The position numbers and the translations under genes were made by a program. The notes beneath the pieces are model-generated. The model saw nothing but the letters and a program-made list of their open reading frames with translations. It was not told the origin of the DNA and searched no databases. A DNA stretch of 64,000 nucleotides, taken from the NCBI GenBank assembly GCA_964407665.1, contig CAYOWK010000012.1, positions 1 through 64,000 of the forward strand, read 5' to 3'. This document shows positions 1-9,427 of this stretch, in pieces. This DNA is from CAYOWK01 sp964407665 (lineage in GTDB: Bacteria; Pseudomonadota; Alphaproteobacteria; Caulobacterales; Hyphomonadaceae). Each line of letters opens with the position of its first letter. Positions within the stretch are counted from its first letter, which is position 1.

Positions 1-412
1 GCGGGAGGACGGGACTACGGTCAAATCCTATCCTCACACCGGTCAGCAACCGATCGCGGGGCGCGTGGGAACACGCACCGGCCAGCGCAAGCTGGCAGCT
101 TATACAAGTCGGCGTGCACCCGCGCGCCCCGGCCTCCTGTGTTCGGGGAGGGGAGCTACAGCATCACGGACGGCGCCCGCGCCGGTCCCGACGATAATCC
201 GCGTCCGCCTGATACATAGCCGCTACGATCCACTCTGGCCGGCCACGCGTGACGAATCCCCGCGCGCAGCCCGATTGCGGTTTGCCCCGCTAGGGGCCAA
301 CCTGCGTCAATTCGGGCGTTGCGTCCGCCCGTCGCCGGACGCATGAATATTCGTGTACGCGAATGTATCTGCCGGGGTTGGCCATCGATCCGGGGCCAAG
401 GAGCGAAGCCCG
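1..412. other. Upstream region of the bd oxidase operon, no gene seen
   Basis: Short open frames exist on both strands (for example 65-346 plus and 156-428 minus), but none has a convincing ribosome site, domain or protein-like composition. I looked for an FNR/Anr-type TTGAT-N4-ATCAA site ahead of the oxidase and saw none. The promoter of the cyd operon presumably lies here but I cannot place it. Confidence 0.5.
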
Positions 413-1795
413 ATGGACTGGGACGCACTCATTCTCGCCAGGCTGCAATTCGCCTTCACGATCGGCTTTCACATCATATTCCCGGCCTTCACGATTGGCC
501 TCGCGTCGTTTCTGGCGGTTCTCGAGGGGCTATGGCTCTTCACCAGGAAGGAGCGGTTCAAGAACCTCTACCTGTTCTGGGTGAAGATCTTTGCGCTGTC
601 CTTTGGCATGGGCGTCGTGTCGGGCGTGGTGATGAGCTACCAGTTCGGGACCAACTGGAGCGTCTTCTCGGCAAAGGTTGGCAGCGTTATCGGTCCTCTG
701 CTGGGCTATGAGGTTCTGACGGCCTTCTTTCTGGAAGCCTCCTTCCTTGGGGTCATGCTGTTCGGGTGGCGCAAAGTCGGCCCGGGCCTGCATTTCTTCG
801 CGACCTGCGCGGTAGCGGTCGGCACGCTGATGTCGGCCTTCTGGATTCTTGCCGCCAATTCCTGGATGCAGACGCCGCAAGGTTTCGAATTTGCCGACGA
901 TGGAACGATGGTCGCGACCTCTTTTGTGGAGGTCATCTTCAACCCGTCTCTCCCGTCACGTTTCGTTCACATGGTGCTGGCCGCTTACCTTACAACGGCG
1001 ATGGTCGTTGCTGGCGCATCCGCATTCGGATTGCTTGCGGGCAGGGCTCGCAACGAGAGCGGAACGGCCCTGCGCATGGCTGTCATCATGATGGCGATCG
1101 TGGCGCCGCTTCAGGTTCTGGTGGGTCATGAGAGCGGGGTCGTCGCTCATGAACACCAGCCGGCGAAGGTGGCTGCGATGGAGGGATGGTGGACCACAAA
1201 GGCTGGCCAGCCCACCATCCTGTTCGCATGGCCCGACCAGGAGGCCGAGCGAAATCACCTTGAAGTCGGAGTCCCGGGTCTCGGCTCATGGGTCGTTGCG
1301 GGAGACGCCAACGCAGAGGTCAAAGGACTGGATGCGTTTGCGGCAGAGGACAGGCCGCCCGTCTGGATCGTGTTCTGGGCCTTCCGTGTGATGGTCGCCA
1401 TGGGACTCGCGATGGTTGGTCTGGGGCTTTGGGGCGCAATGCTCTGGATCATGCGCCGGCTGGACGGTGCCTGGCTGTATCAGCGCGCGCTTGTACTCGC
1501 GGGTCCATCTGGCTTCATCGCTGTCCTCGCCGGATGGATCGCCGCTGAAGTCGGGCGGCAGCCGTGGGTTGTCTACGGCGTTCTCAGAACCGCAGACGCC
1601 GTGTCCCCGGTACCGGCTGGATCTGTCGCCGCCTCGCTCCTGTTCTTCCTGATCGTCTATTCGATCGTCTTCACGGCAGGCGCCATCTACATCCTGCGCC
1701 TGATGGCCAAGGGGCCCGAGACGGACGAGTCTCCCCCCAAATCCGATGAACCACCCGGTACGCCCCTGGGCGCGGGCGTGCGGGAGGCATCATGA
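413..1795 (+). CDS. cydA: Cyanide-insensitive (CioA-type) cytochrome bd quinol oxidase, subunit I
   Basis: Inner-membrane subunit that oxidises quinol and carries the haems of a bd-type terminal oxidase. The frame opens at 353, but ATG 413 is the better start: it has AAGGAG at 398-403 and the protein then begins MDWDALILARLQFAFTIG, matching the family N-terminus. That gives 460 residues. His20 in GFHIIFPAF corresponds to the high-spin haem ligand of E. coli CydA (His19). A second histidine lies in SRFVHMVLAAY, and the GRQPW motif sits near residue 385. The region after AGQPTILFAWP is short, so this has the short Q-loop of the CIO group rather than the long E. coli form. The stop overlaps cydB by ATGA. 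Family assignment is firm; the CIO subtype rests on the short Q-loop and the DUF2474 neighbour. Confidence 0.95.
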   Translation: MDWDALILARLQFAFTIGFHIIFPAFTIGLASFLAVLEGLWLFTRKERFKNLYLFWVKIFALSFGMGVVSGVVMSYQFGTNWSVFSAKVGSVIGPLLGYEVLTAFFLEASFLGVMLFGWRKVGPGLHFFATCAVAVGTLMSAFWILAANSWMQTPQGFEFADDGTMVATSFVEVIFNPSLPSRFVHMVLAAYLTTAMVVAGASAFGLLAGRARNESGTALRMAVIMMAIVAPLQVLVGHESGVVAHEHQPAKVAAMEGWWTTKAGQPTILFAWPDQEAERNHLEVGVPGLGSWVVAGDANAEVKGLDAFAAEDRPPVWIVFWAFRVMVAMGLAMVGLGLWGAMLWIMRRLDGAWLYQRALVLAGPSGFIAVLAGWIAAEVGRQPWVVYGVLRTADAVSPVPAGSVAASLLFFLIVYSIVFTAGAIYILRLMAKGPETDESPPKSDEPPGTPLGAGVREAS

Positions 1796-2823
1796 TGTTC
1801 GGCATCGAACTCTCGCTTATCTGGGCGGTTCTCATCGCCGTGGCGGTCTTTCTCTATGTGATCCTCGACGGGTTCGACCTGGGGGTCGGCATCCTGTTCC
1901 CCTTTGCAAAGGATGCCCATGAGCGTGACCAGATGCAGGCCGCGATCGCGCCGGTCTGGGACGGCAACGAGACCTGGCTGGTGTTGGGAGGGGGAGGGCT
2001 CTTTGCCGCCTTCCCCAAGGCCTACGCGGCGCTGATGCCTGCGGTCTACATTCCGATCATCCTGATGCTCCTGGCGCTTATCTTTCGGGGTGTGGCTTTC
2101 GAGTTCCGCCACCACGGCCGTAACCGCGGCAAGGCCTTCTGGACGGCCGCGTTCGCTGGCGGCTCCCAGGTTGCAGCCTTTGCGCAAGGGCTTGTGCTGG
2201 GCGCCTTCGTTCAGGGAATCGATGTTCGGGAAGGTGCGTTCGCCGGAGGCCCCTTCGATTGGCTGACGCCGTTTTCGCTTCTGGTCGGGGTGGCCGTCGT
2301 TGCGGGTTACTCGCTCCTGGGTGCAGCGTGGCTCGTCTTCAAAACGCAAGGAGGGGCCTTCGAGCGCGCTCGACGGCAGCTGAAGGCGCTGGTGGTGGTG
2401 TCCGCGCTTGCGATGGCGGCAGTCAGTCTCGCCACGCTCAACATCGATCCCCGGGTGACGGAACGCTGGGGTCTGAGCATGACGCGTATCGACTGGAGCG
2501 CCTTCGTGAAACTTGGGCCTCTGCCTCTGGTTGCAGCCATCCTGTGTGGACTGCTCTGGCGGGGAGCAGACCGCCGCCATCATCTTCAGCCCTATCTGCT
2601 GGCGGTGGCTCTCTTCGCCACGGGTTTCCTGGGCCTGGCGGTCAGTCTCTGGCCCTACATATTGCCATTCGCCATGACGCCTGCGGAAGCCGCCGCAGCA
2701 GACAATGCGCTGGCCCTGCTACTGGCTGGCGCGTTGCCCATGCTTCCGATCATTCTTGGCTACACCGGCTATGTGTACTGGCTATTCCGCGCGAAGGTGA
2801 GCGACGATGCCGCCTATCATTGA
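1792..2823 (+). CDS. cydB: Cytochrome bd quinol oxidase, subunit II (CioB-type)
   Basis: Partner of the preceding subunit, 343 residues and multi-spanning. The N-terminus (IWAVLIAVAVFLYVILDGFD) followed by LGVGILFPF is the classic CydB opening, and WDGNETWLVLGGGGLFAAFP is the conserved family signature near residue 60. The start overlaps the cydA stop (ATGA, 1792-1795) with GGGAGG just upstream, which indicates translational coupling. The last 17 bases overlap the DUF2474 gene. No truncation or frameshift is seen. Confidence 0.95.
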   Translation: MMFGIELSLIWAVLIAVAVFLYVILDGFDLGVGILFPFAKDAHERDQMQAAIAPVWDGNETWLVLGGGGLFAAFPKAYAALMPAVYIPIILMLLALIFRGVAFEFRHHGRNRGKAFWTAAFAGGSQVAAFAQGLVLGAFVQGIDVREGAFAGGPFDWLTPFSLLVGVAVVAGYSLLGAAWLVFKTQGGAFERARRQLKALVVVSALAMAAVSLATLNIDPRVTERWGLSMTRIDWSAFVKLGPLPLVAAILCGLLWRGADRRHHLQPYLLAVALFATGFLGLAVSLWPYILPFAMTPAEAAAADNALALLLAGALPMLPIILGYTGYVYWLFRAKVSDDAAYH

Positions 2824-2959
2824 GAGACCGCCAGCCGTGGATGCGCCCCCGCGCCCGCTGTGGAGCCGGATTGGATGGTTTGCAGTCCTCTGGCTGGCGG
2901 GCCTCGGCGGGACCGCTGCTGCGGCTTACCTCCTCAGGGCGCTGATCCTGCAGCGGTAG
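2807..2959 (+). CDS. Small DUF2474-like single-span protein of the CIO operon
   Basis: A 50-residue gene in another frame at the 3-prime end of cydB, starting at ATG 2807 with AAGGTGAG upstream and ending at TAG 2957-2959. The core reads RPLWSRIGWFAVLWLAG and continues as one membrane helix ending in LLRALILQR. This is the pattern of DUF2474, short proteins encoded directly after cioAB in many proteobacteria: an Arg-Pro-Leu-Trp, one Trp-rich helix and basic ends. By analogy with CydX it may be a small oxidase subunit; that role is inference. The 17-base overlap with cydB supports co-translation. Confidence 0.8.
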   Translation: MPPIIERPPAVDAPPRPLWSRIGWFAVLWLAGLGGTAAAAYLLRALILQR

Positions 2960-3469
2960 ATCCCTCAATTTCGTGCTGGGCGAGAGTCTGCGAGAGTTCG
3001 TTCGCGCGTTGGCGGGTGTAAACAAAAAACGCCCATAGCGTGCGTTCGCTTGCGATGCAGCGCGTGCAACCTAAGGTAACCGAGCGCGTTGGGCTGTACG
3101 CCTTGATGCAGACGTGTGTCTTGGCGGTGGGGCTGGATCGGTCGTGGTACTTGAAGTTCCTGGAATGCGCTGCATGAGCGTCGCGACCTTGCTCTGCGCG
3201 GGCGCTGTGCCAGCGCCAGCCCGTCTTTGGATCTCTCCCACTCGCCGTCGCACTGCCCATGGCCGGTGCAGGAATGCGGCGCCCCTGACCGAAAAGCACA
3301 TCGGAGTATCGATAAATGCTCCATCATGCTGGTCGGGCGGGAGCCGAGCCGGTAAGACACCGTCGGAACATCGCGCCCACTGCAGAGGCGTCGGGACCAA
3401 ACAGGTCGGAGTCTTGACCTGGGGAATGGGTGGCGGCGGCCCGGGCGACTTCGCCTGGAGAGTGTTTCG
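2960..3469 (+). other. Intergenic region ahead of the exopolysaccharide locus
   Basis: About 510 bases without a convincing gene. A plus-strand frame (3114-3473) and long minus-strand frames (2965-3627) have composition typical of GC-rich shadows. The promoter of the exopolysaccharide operon should be here, but I could not identify -35/-10 elements. The last 50 bases resemble, imperfectly, the start of the following coding region: CTTCGCCTGGAGAGTG before the start and CTTCGCCTCGAGAGTT inside it. Confidence 0.5.
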
Positions 3470-5662
3470 ATGAACCGGTCAACATACTCTGAGTTCAACT
3501 TCGCCTCGAGAGTTCGCGATCCGGATGGCGGCCAGATCGAATCCGGCGATGGCCTGCACGAGTTTTTTTCCACGCTCTCGCTATATCGGCTGATGATCAT
3601 CGGCCTCGCTGTGATGGGCCTGATCATGGGAGTTGGATACGCCCTTACGCGTAATCCAATCTATCAGGCGACGGCCGAAATCATTCTCAGCCCCGGCGAG
3701 TCTGTTGTTTCCGCGGCCCAGCGGGAAGGCGGTTCACAGGGGCCGACCAACGGGATCGTCGAATCCGAGATCGAGATCCTGAAATCGGATGGCCTGGTCA
3801 CATTCCTGGTCCAGGAAGCTGGTCTGGACGCGGCCCGGACGTGGGTGCAGCCGCCGACGAAGTTGGGGTTGTTGCCTGCGCCAAAGCGGGCGGAGATGAC
3901 TGAGACCCAGGTGATCGACGCGATCCGGCGGTCGCTTGCCGTAACCCGCAAGGAGACCTCTTACGTCCTTGCCATTTCTGTAACGTCGCACGATCCCGAG
4001 CACGCCGCCACGATCGCAAACCGCCTGGTGGATGTTTACCTGATTTCCAAGACGTCCCACCGGATGGACCTCTCTCGCCGCGACACGGACTGGCTGACGA
4101 CGCGCATCGAAGGCCTGAAGGCGGAAGTCAGCCAGAAGGAGGCCGCTGTCGAGGCCTATCGCGCCGAGATGGATTTGCTGTCCGTCAACGGGAATACGGT
4201 GGCCGAAAGCCAACTCTCCTCGATCCAGTCTTCCCTGATTGAGGCGCGCTCGCAGTACGCGGAATCCCGTGCCCGGCTTGAGCAGATGAAGCGCCTTCGC
4301 AGCTCGGGGGGCTCCGTTGAATCCATCTCCGCAACCCTCTCGTCTAACGTCATGGCCGAGCTTCGGCGGCGCGAGGCCGATGTCGGCTCCCGCCGGGCGG
4401 AGCTTGAACAGCGATACCTGCCCACGCACCCGGATGTTCAAAAGGTCATCAAGGAGCAGGAAGAGGTCCGCCAGCAGATCGACGCTGAAGTGACCCGCAT
4501 CATCGCCAACCTCGACAACGAGGTTGAAGTCGCCGGCATCCGCGTTGCCGAACTACAGCGCAACCAGGACCAGCTCGAGTTGCGTCTGGCGGGCAGCAAC
4601 CGGGATCAGGTCAAACTCCGCTCGCAGCAGCGCGAAGCCGAGGCCGCGAGTAATCTTCTCCAGCAGTATCTGCAGCTGGAACAGGAAACGGCGGAGGAAA
4701 GCTCGCGCAAGGTTGTAGACGCCCGACCCGTGTCGTTAGCCAAGGCGCTGGATGAACCTGTGTCGCCCTCGCCCGCGCTCTGGGTCGCATTCTTTGGTGT
4801 GATCGGGATGTTCCTTGGCGTGGTGCTCGCCATCCTGCGCCGGGCGCTGAACAACAAGCTCGTCCGTCCGGAAGATGTCGCCCGCAAGGTTGGCGCAAAT
4901 GCTCTGGTATCCATTCCGCTGGTCGGCAAGGCCGAGATGAGCCAGTGCGCTCCGGACGAGCGTACGCCCGCAGGTGTTGTTGTTGCGCGGCCAATGTCGC
5001 GTCTCGCCGAGAGCGTCCGTATCCTGCTGAGCCAGATCCTGACGGACGCCGCTGACGGTCCGGGCATCGTCATCGCAGTCACATCTGCCCTCGCGCACGA
5101 GGGGAAAACCACAACGGCCCTGAGTCTTGGGCGCGTCGCCGCCATGAACGGGCAACGTGTCCTGCTGATCGATGGCGATCTGCGCATGCGCTCGCTGAGC
5201 AAGATTGTGGCGGTCTCCGACGGCGCGGACCTGGTCTCCGCACTGCGCAAGAATGCCGACTGGCGCACCGCGATCGTTGCAGACGAGGCGACGTCTGCCG
5301 AGCTTCTCCCGGCGGCGCCCTCAGGCATGGTGCTGGGGAATCTGTTTGCCAGCGCGCGCATGCGGACGATGCTGCAGGAAATCCGGGCCGAGTATGACGT
5401 CATTATCATCGACTGCCCGCCAATCCTCGCGGTCGCCGATGCACGCACGTTGTCGGCGTTGGCGGACAGGACGGTCCTGATTTCTCACTGGAATGCAACG
5501 CCTGCCCCGGCTGTCCGGACCGCCCTGCGCGAGATCGAGAACGCGGGCGGAAAGACGATCGGTGTTGTTCTGAACCAGCTGAAGACCTCCGTCGTGAAGC
5601 GCATCTCCTACTCGGACTCCCTGTATCTCGGCTCGGCCGGGGCGAACTACTACACGAACTAG
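3470..5662 (+). CDS. Polysaccharide co-polymerase / BY-type tyrosine autokinase (Wzc/ExoP/GumC-like)
   Basis: Inner-membrane protein that controls chain length and export of Wzy-dependent exopolysaccharide. 730 residues. First membrane helix about 41-59, Wzz-like domain, a long periplasmic coiled-coil region about 190-400, and a second helix about 435-455. The cytoplasmic BY-kinase has a Walker A at HEGKTTTA (near 545), Walker A-prime VLLIDGDLR (near 567) and Walker B VIIIDCPP (near 645). The C-terminus is tyrosine-rich (SYSDSLYLGSAGANYYTN), the usual autophosphorylation cluster. Start ATG 3470 has GGAGAG seven bases upstream. The flippase follows after 15 bases. No Wza-type exporter is encoded nearby, which is unusual for such a locus. 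Confidence 0.93.
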   Translation: MNRSTYSEFNFASRVRDPDGGQIESGDGLHEFFSTLSLYRLMIIGLAVMGLIMGVGYALTRNPIYQATAEIILSPGESVVSAAQREGGSQGPTNGIVESEIEILKSDGLVTFLVQEAGLDAARTWVQPPTKLGLLPAPKRAEMTETQVIDAIRRSLAVTRKETSYVLAISVTSHDPEHAATIANRLVDVYLISKTSHRMDLSRRDTDWLTTRIEGLKAEVSQKEAAVEAYRAEMDLLSVNGNTVAESQLSSIQSSLIEARSQYAESRARLEQMKRLRSSGGSVESISATLSSNVMAELRRREADVGSRRAELEQRYLPTHPDVQKVIKEQEEVRQQIDAEVTRIIANLDNEVEVAGIRVAELQRNQDQLELRLAGSNRDQVKLRSQQREAEAASNLLQQYLQLEQETAEESSRKVVDARPVSLAKALDEPVSPSPALWVAFFGVIGMFLGVVLAILRRALNNKLVRPEDVARKVGANALVSIPLVGKAEMSQCAPDERTPAGVVVARPMSRLAESVRILLSQILTDAADGPGIVIAVTSALAHEGKTTTALSLGRVAAMNGQRVLLIDGDLRMRSLSKIVAVSDGADLVSALRKNADWRTAIVADEATSAELLPAAPSGMVLGNLFASARMRTMLQEIRAEYDVIIIDCPPILAVADARTLSALADRTVLISHWNATPAPAVRTALREIENAGGKTIGVVLNQLKTSVVKRISYSDSLYLGSAGANYYTN

Positions 5663-5677
5663 GGAAAAGAGTTTTTC

Positions 5678-7102
5678 GTGTCCGGTGCCATGATCCTGGC
5701 GGCCTCCAAGATCTGGGGCCAACTCTGTGGCCTGATTATTCTGGTTCTGGCTGCGCGTTTTCTCACAGCGACAGAGTTTGGCGTCTTCGCGCTGGCGACG
5801 GCGATCTCGATGACCCTGAACCAGTGGGTCGGCGTCGGCGCCTACGAGTATGTCATTCGCGAAGTGAACGACGATAAGGCTCCGTCCACCGCCTTCTGGT
5901 TCAATACTGCCGCCGCGTTGGTATTCACGACCGCCGGCTTGCTGATCGCTGTACCGGCCAGCGCGCTTTACCGCGCTCCAGATTTGGCGCCGCTCATCAT
6001 GATCATGTCGCCGCTCGCCATTCCAGCTGGATGGCGTTCGGTGGGCGAGAGCCTTCTGATCCGTCGAAGCAGACTGGGCGCGGCCGGGCTCGCGTCAATC
6101 ATCCAGGAAACGCTCGCTATCTGCGCCGCCGTCTGGTCACTCTATGCCGGTTATGGGGTCTGGTCCCTGGCCATCCACAAATGCGTGCAGTTCACTCTGT
6201 CGCCCATCATTTACATGGCGCTGGCGCGATGGATGCCCGCGTTTGTCTGGCGCGGGCAGGATGTGTCCGCGATCATGCGCCTTGGCGCGCCCCTCACGCT
6301 TGACCGGGCTCTGGCCTTCTTCGGGTCCTACGGCGCAGATCTGATACTTGGCCTGCTGATGAGTCCTGCGGCTGTCGGCATCTATCGTATTGGCGTGCGG
6401 ATCGTGACCGCTCTCCAGTTCGTCGTGTATGAGACCCTCAGGTCGCGCGCCTGGGCCAAACTCACTTCAGCGGCAGCACAATCGCGCTCAGCGCTCGCCA
6501 CGGCCGGCGAGCGGATACTCGGTCAGTCCTGGCTGGTGTTTGCGCCAACGTTCGCGGGGCTTGCTCTGACAGCAGATCTGCTGGTCGACCTGACTCTGGG
6601 CGAAGGCTGGGAGGCGAGTGCTTCAGTCGCGCGGATGCTTTGCATCGCATCCCTCGGACTGCCCGCACTGGTTGTCATGGAGCCGATGGGCGCGATCTAC
6701 AAACGGATGACGTCGCTACTCGTGCTCCGTGTCGCAACGATGGCGGTCCTGTTGCCGGCTTTATTCGTCGCAGCCACAATGAGCCCTGTTATGGTCGGGG
6801 CCGTCCAGGCCGGTGTGTCGATACTCATGGCTGTGGTGGCTATAGTCATGCAGCAACGCCTGTTCTCGATGCGCTGGGACGCAACGCTTTCGGAGTTTGG
6901 CTCCGCCGCTTTCGGTTGCGCGTTCATGTCTGCAGGCGTGGCGGGTGTCCGGCTGCTGTTTTCACAGGACGTCAGCTCCAGCCTCATGCTCGGAGTTGAA
7001 CTGGGCGTATGTGTTGTCGTGGGAGCCGCGCTTTATGCGATCGCGCTGCTTTCCGTTCGCCGCCTTTTCATACGGACACTTTTTGAATCATGGGCCAGCT
7101 GA
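5678..7102 (+). CDS. Polysaccharide flippase (Wzx / oligosaccharide-repeat transporter family)
   Basis: Polytopic membrane protein of up to 474 residues with about a dozen hydrophobic segments. The N-terminal pattern KIWGQLCGLIILVLAARFLT followed by EFGVFALA is that of Wzx-type lipid-linked oligosaccharide flippases. It probably moves undecaprenyl-linked repeat units to the periplasm for polymerisation. The start is either GTG 5678 (GGGAAAAG upstream) or ATG 5690. The gene follows the kinase closely and overlaps the next glycosyltransferase by 13 bases, so it is in the operon. Substrate cannot be read from sequence. Confidence 0.88.
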   Translation: MSGAMILAASKIWGQLCGLIILVLAARFLTATEFGVFALATAISMTLNQWVGVGAYEYVIREVNDDKAPSTAFWFNTAAALVFTTAGLLIAVPASALYRAPDLAPLIMIMSPLAIPAGWRSVGESLLIRRSRLGAAGLASIIQETLAICAAVWSLYAGYGVWSLAIHKCVQFTLSPIIYMALARWMPAFVWRGQDVSAIMRLGAPLTLDRALAFFGSYGADLILGLLMSPAAVGIYRIGVRIVTALQFVVYETLRSRAWAKLTSAAAQSRSALATAGERILGQSWLVFAPTFAGLALTADLLVDLTLGEGWEASASVARMLCIASLGLPALVVMEPMGAIYKRMTSLLVLRVATMAVLLPALFVAATMSPVMVGAVQAGVSILMAVVAIVMQQRLFSMRWDATLSEFGSAAFGCAFMSAGVAGVRLLFSQDVSSSLMLGVELGVCVVVGAALYAIALLSVRRLFIRTLFESWAS

Positions 7103-8271
7103 AGCCTGACAAGGTCGATGGAAGCGCGCGGAAGTTTGCCCCGTCGGCCGTTGCCATCAATGGCAAGTTCCTCGGAGCCCCGTTTACAGCCGTTCATCGC
7201 GTCGCCAGCGAGTTGGTCTCGGGGATGGATCGCTTGCGCCAGCGAGGCGCGTATCGCCAGTTCGATGCAGAAGTCATCCGCACCACCGGCTTTCCCGAGC
7301 CGCCGGCCTTTGAAACATTTCCGGTTCGGGCGGTCGGTTCGTTCAAGGGGCAGGCATGGGAGCAGATCGAGTTGCCATTTGCCTCGCGCGGCCGGTTGCT
7401 GGTCAATCTCTGCAACCTCGCTCCGGTTGCGGTATCACGTGCGGTGACGCTCATTCATGATGCACAGGTCTTTTCCTCCCCGGAGTCCTATTCCTGGGCG
7501 TTCGCCGCCTGGTATCGCGCTGTCTACCGTGCGAACGGTCGCCGGCATGTGATTGTGACTGTTTCGGAGTTTTCCCGCCAGGAACTGGTGCGGTACGGGG
7601 TGGCGCGGGCCGAGAACATCAATGTCATTTCCAATGGCGTCGACCATATGCTGCGTACGCCGGCCAATGGCAGTGTCATCGAGAAGCTCGGCCTGACCGG
7701 TCGACCATTTGTTCTGGCGATCGCCAATGCCCAGCCGCACAAGAATGTCGGTCTTCTGCTCCGGGCATTTTCGCGGCCGGAACTGGCTGATGTTCGCCTT
7801 GTCCTGTTCGGGGCGTCGGAGCCGACGGCGTTCAAGACTGCGGACCAGACGATCTCCGACAATGTCGTGTTCGCCGGCAAAGTTTCGGACGCCGAGCTCA
7901 GGGCCCTGATGGAGGCATCGGTCTGCACCGCGTTTCCCTCCCGCACGGAGGGCTTCGGTATGCCGCCTCTGGAGGGGATGCTCCTCGGTGCACCCGCGAT
8001 CATTTCCCCCTGCGGCGCACTACCCGAGGTCTGCGGCTCGGCCGCGCTCGTTGCCGATCCGGATAGTCCGGAGGCTTGGGCAAATGCGATTCTCAGCCTG
8101 GTGAACGATGGTGAGCTCCGTGGCCGGTTGTCGGCCGCTGGAGTTGCGCATGCAGCGGCGTTCACATGGGATCGCGCTGCGGGAGCTTTGCTGGATCTGA
8201 TCGCCTCTTTGGCGTCGGGCGCACACTCGGATGCGGGATTCCCGGATACTGCCTTGACGGGGACCCGATGA
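7090..8271 (+). CDS. Glycosyltransferase family 4 (GT-B fold), exopolysaccharide assembly
   Basis: 393 residues. The C-terminal half has the GT4 pattern: VLAIANAQPHKNVGLLLRAF, VVFAGKVSDAEL, FPSRTEGFGMPPLEGM with the conserved E-x7-E, then ALVADPD. The N-terminal half contains INGKFLGAPFTAVHRVASEL and HDAQVFSSPESYSWAF. These two blocks recur in the GT4 at 16724-17815, so the two genes are paralogues at opposite ends of the locus. The start overlaps the flippase; the stop (TGA 8269-8271) overlaps a micro-ORF start by ATGA. Donor and acceptor sugars are unknown. Confidence 0.9.
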   Translation: MGQLKPDKVDGSARKFAPSAVAINGKFLGAPFTAVHRVASELVSGMDRLRQRGAYRQFDAEVIRTTGFPEPPAFETFPVRAVGSFKGQAWEQIELPFASRGRLLVNLCNLAPVAVSRAVTLIHDAQVFSSPESYSWAFAAWYRAVYRANGRRHVIVTVSEFSRQELVRYGVARAENINVISNGVDHMLRTPANGSVIEKLGLTGRPFVLAIANAQPHKNVGLLLRAFSRPELADVRLVLFGASEPTAFKTADQTISDNVVFAGKVSDAELRALMEASVCTAFPSRTEGFGMPPLEGMLLGAPAIISPCGALPEVCGSAALVADPDSPEAWANAILSLVNDGELRGRLSAAGVAHAAAFTWDRAAGALLDLIASLASGAHSDAGFPDTALTGTR

Positions 8272-8360
8272 AGGAACGAACTCAGTTTGCGCTGGGGCGC
8301 TGGCGTGGTGTCACCGACAGCGCTCGGCGTGCACCGATGGGAAGCGAACGTCCAAGATGA
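8268..8360 (+). other. Micro-ORF (30 codons) coupling two glycosyltransferase genes
   Basis: ATG 8268 overlaps the preceding GT4 stop and the TGA at 8358-8360 overlaps the next GT2 start, both as ATGA. The peptide begins MKERTQFALGRW. A related micro-ORF (MKDRAQLAHGCR) precedes the second GT2 copy. It may be translated only to carry ribosomes to the GT2 start, or be a remnant of the duplicated segment. Whether it makes a functional peptide is unknown. Confidence 0.3.
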
Positions 8361-9241
8361 GAATCGCAGTTGCCATTTGCACGACAGGACGCCCGGCAAT
8401 TGTTGCTGACTGTGTGGCCAGGCTGAACCGCCAGACGCGTTTGCCGGACGAGATCGTTGTTTGCGGCGCCGCATCCCAAGACGTTGCCGGTCTTGCAGAT
8501 CAAGCGTTGCTGACGGTGCTGATATCAAAGATCAAGGGTTCATGCGCCCAGCGAAACGTCGCTCTCGAGCACATCGGCGATCGCGCTGATGTCATCCTCT
8601 TCATGGACGATGATTTTTTGCTGCACGAGACCTACACCGCACGGGTGGAGGCTATTTTCACGAAGGATCCGACAATTGTTTCGACAACTGGATGGGTTGT
8701 CGTTGATGGGATATCGACGGCAACCGGTTACACCTTCGAGGAGGCGGAGCGAGTACTCGCTGAAACCCGCGTGACCCCCGAAGAGGGATCCAAGAACGAG
8801 TGGATTAGGGGCGTGTACGGCTGCAACTTCGCGATCAGGCAAAGGGTTGCGCTGGCCCAGAATGTTCGTTTTGACGAACGTCTTCCTCTCTATGGCTGGC
8901 AGGAGGACATCGATTTTACAGTGCGGCTATCGCGTTTCGGCCGCGTCCTTCGAACCAACGCGCTAATCGGCGTCCACCTTGGGGTTAAGGGAGGGCGCCA
9001 ATCCGGGCTTCGCGTTGGGTATTCGCAGGTGTCCAATCCTGTCTATCTGTACCGCAAGGGCACGATGGGAGCGGCTTACGCCTTGAAGCTTGTCTCGCGT
9101 AATTTCGCCGCGAATTTCGCGGGCAGCCTCCGGACCGAAGGAACAATCGACAGGCGCGGACGGCTGAAAGGTAACCTCATAGCACTGCAGGATATTCTTC
9201 TTCACCGGCGTGTTACGCCAGAGCGTATTCTGGAACTCTAG
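8357..9241 (+). CDS. Glycosyltransferase family 2, tandem copy 1
   Basis: 294 residues, GT-A fold. The N-terminus MRIAVAICTTGRP and the acidic metal-binding block FMDDDF near residue 82 are GT2 features; YGWQEDIDF near 180 is the acceptor-side ED pair. It is clearly homologous over its whole length to the next gene, about two thirds identical by eye and highest from residue 145 on, including an identical end (RRVTPERILEL). The start is ATG 8357, coupled to the micro-ORF. It probably adds one sugar to the repeat unit; specificity is unknown. Confidence 0.9.
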   Translation: MRIAVAICTTGRPAIVADCVARLNRQTRLPDEIVVCGAASQDVAGLADQALLTVLISKIKGSCAQRNVALEHIGDRADVILFMDDDFLLHETYTARVEAIFTKDPTIVSTTGWVVVDGISTATGYTFEEAERVLAETRVTPEEGSKNEWIRGVYGCNFAIRQRVALAQNVRFDERLPLYGWQEDIDFTVRLSRFGRVLRTNALIGVHLGVKGGRQSGLRVGYSQVSNPVYLYRKGTMGAAYALKLVSRNFAANFAGSLRTEGTIDRRGRLKGNLIALQDILLHRRVTPERILEL

Positions 9242-9339
9242 TTTGATGCTGCCTCCTGGCCCCTTTCTGATGCTGCGCGCATACAATGGCTCTGGCTCTC
9301 CGTCTGCGCGTACCCCGTGCTTCTTGGCCGGGGGGAGCA

Positions 9340-9420
9340 ATGAAGGATCGAGCTCAACTGGCGCATGGGTGCCGCGAGCCAATCGGCGCCAGACCTCACG
9401 GCGCGCCTCTAGGGAGCTGA
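9340..9420 (+). other. Micro-ORF (26 codons) before GT2 copy 2
   Basis: ATG 9340 with GGGGGAG just upstream; the peptide begins MKDRAQLAHG and stops at TGA 9418-9420, seven bases before the GT2 start. It lies at nearly the same distance from its GT2 gene (88 bases) as the related micro-ORF before copy 1 (89 bases), so the duplicated unit included this leader. The GGGAGC around 9414 serves the GT2 start. Confidence 0.3.
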
Positions 9421-9427
9421 ACCGTTA

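Noticed and set aside
1687..2583. 298-codon minus-strand open frame antisense to cydB
   Set aside because: cydB is unambiguous; this frame has no domain or ribosome site.
3114..3473. 119-codon plus-strand frame before the co-polymerase gene
   Set aside because: No signal peptide, domain or good ribosome site, and its end overlaps the well-supported start at 3470.
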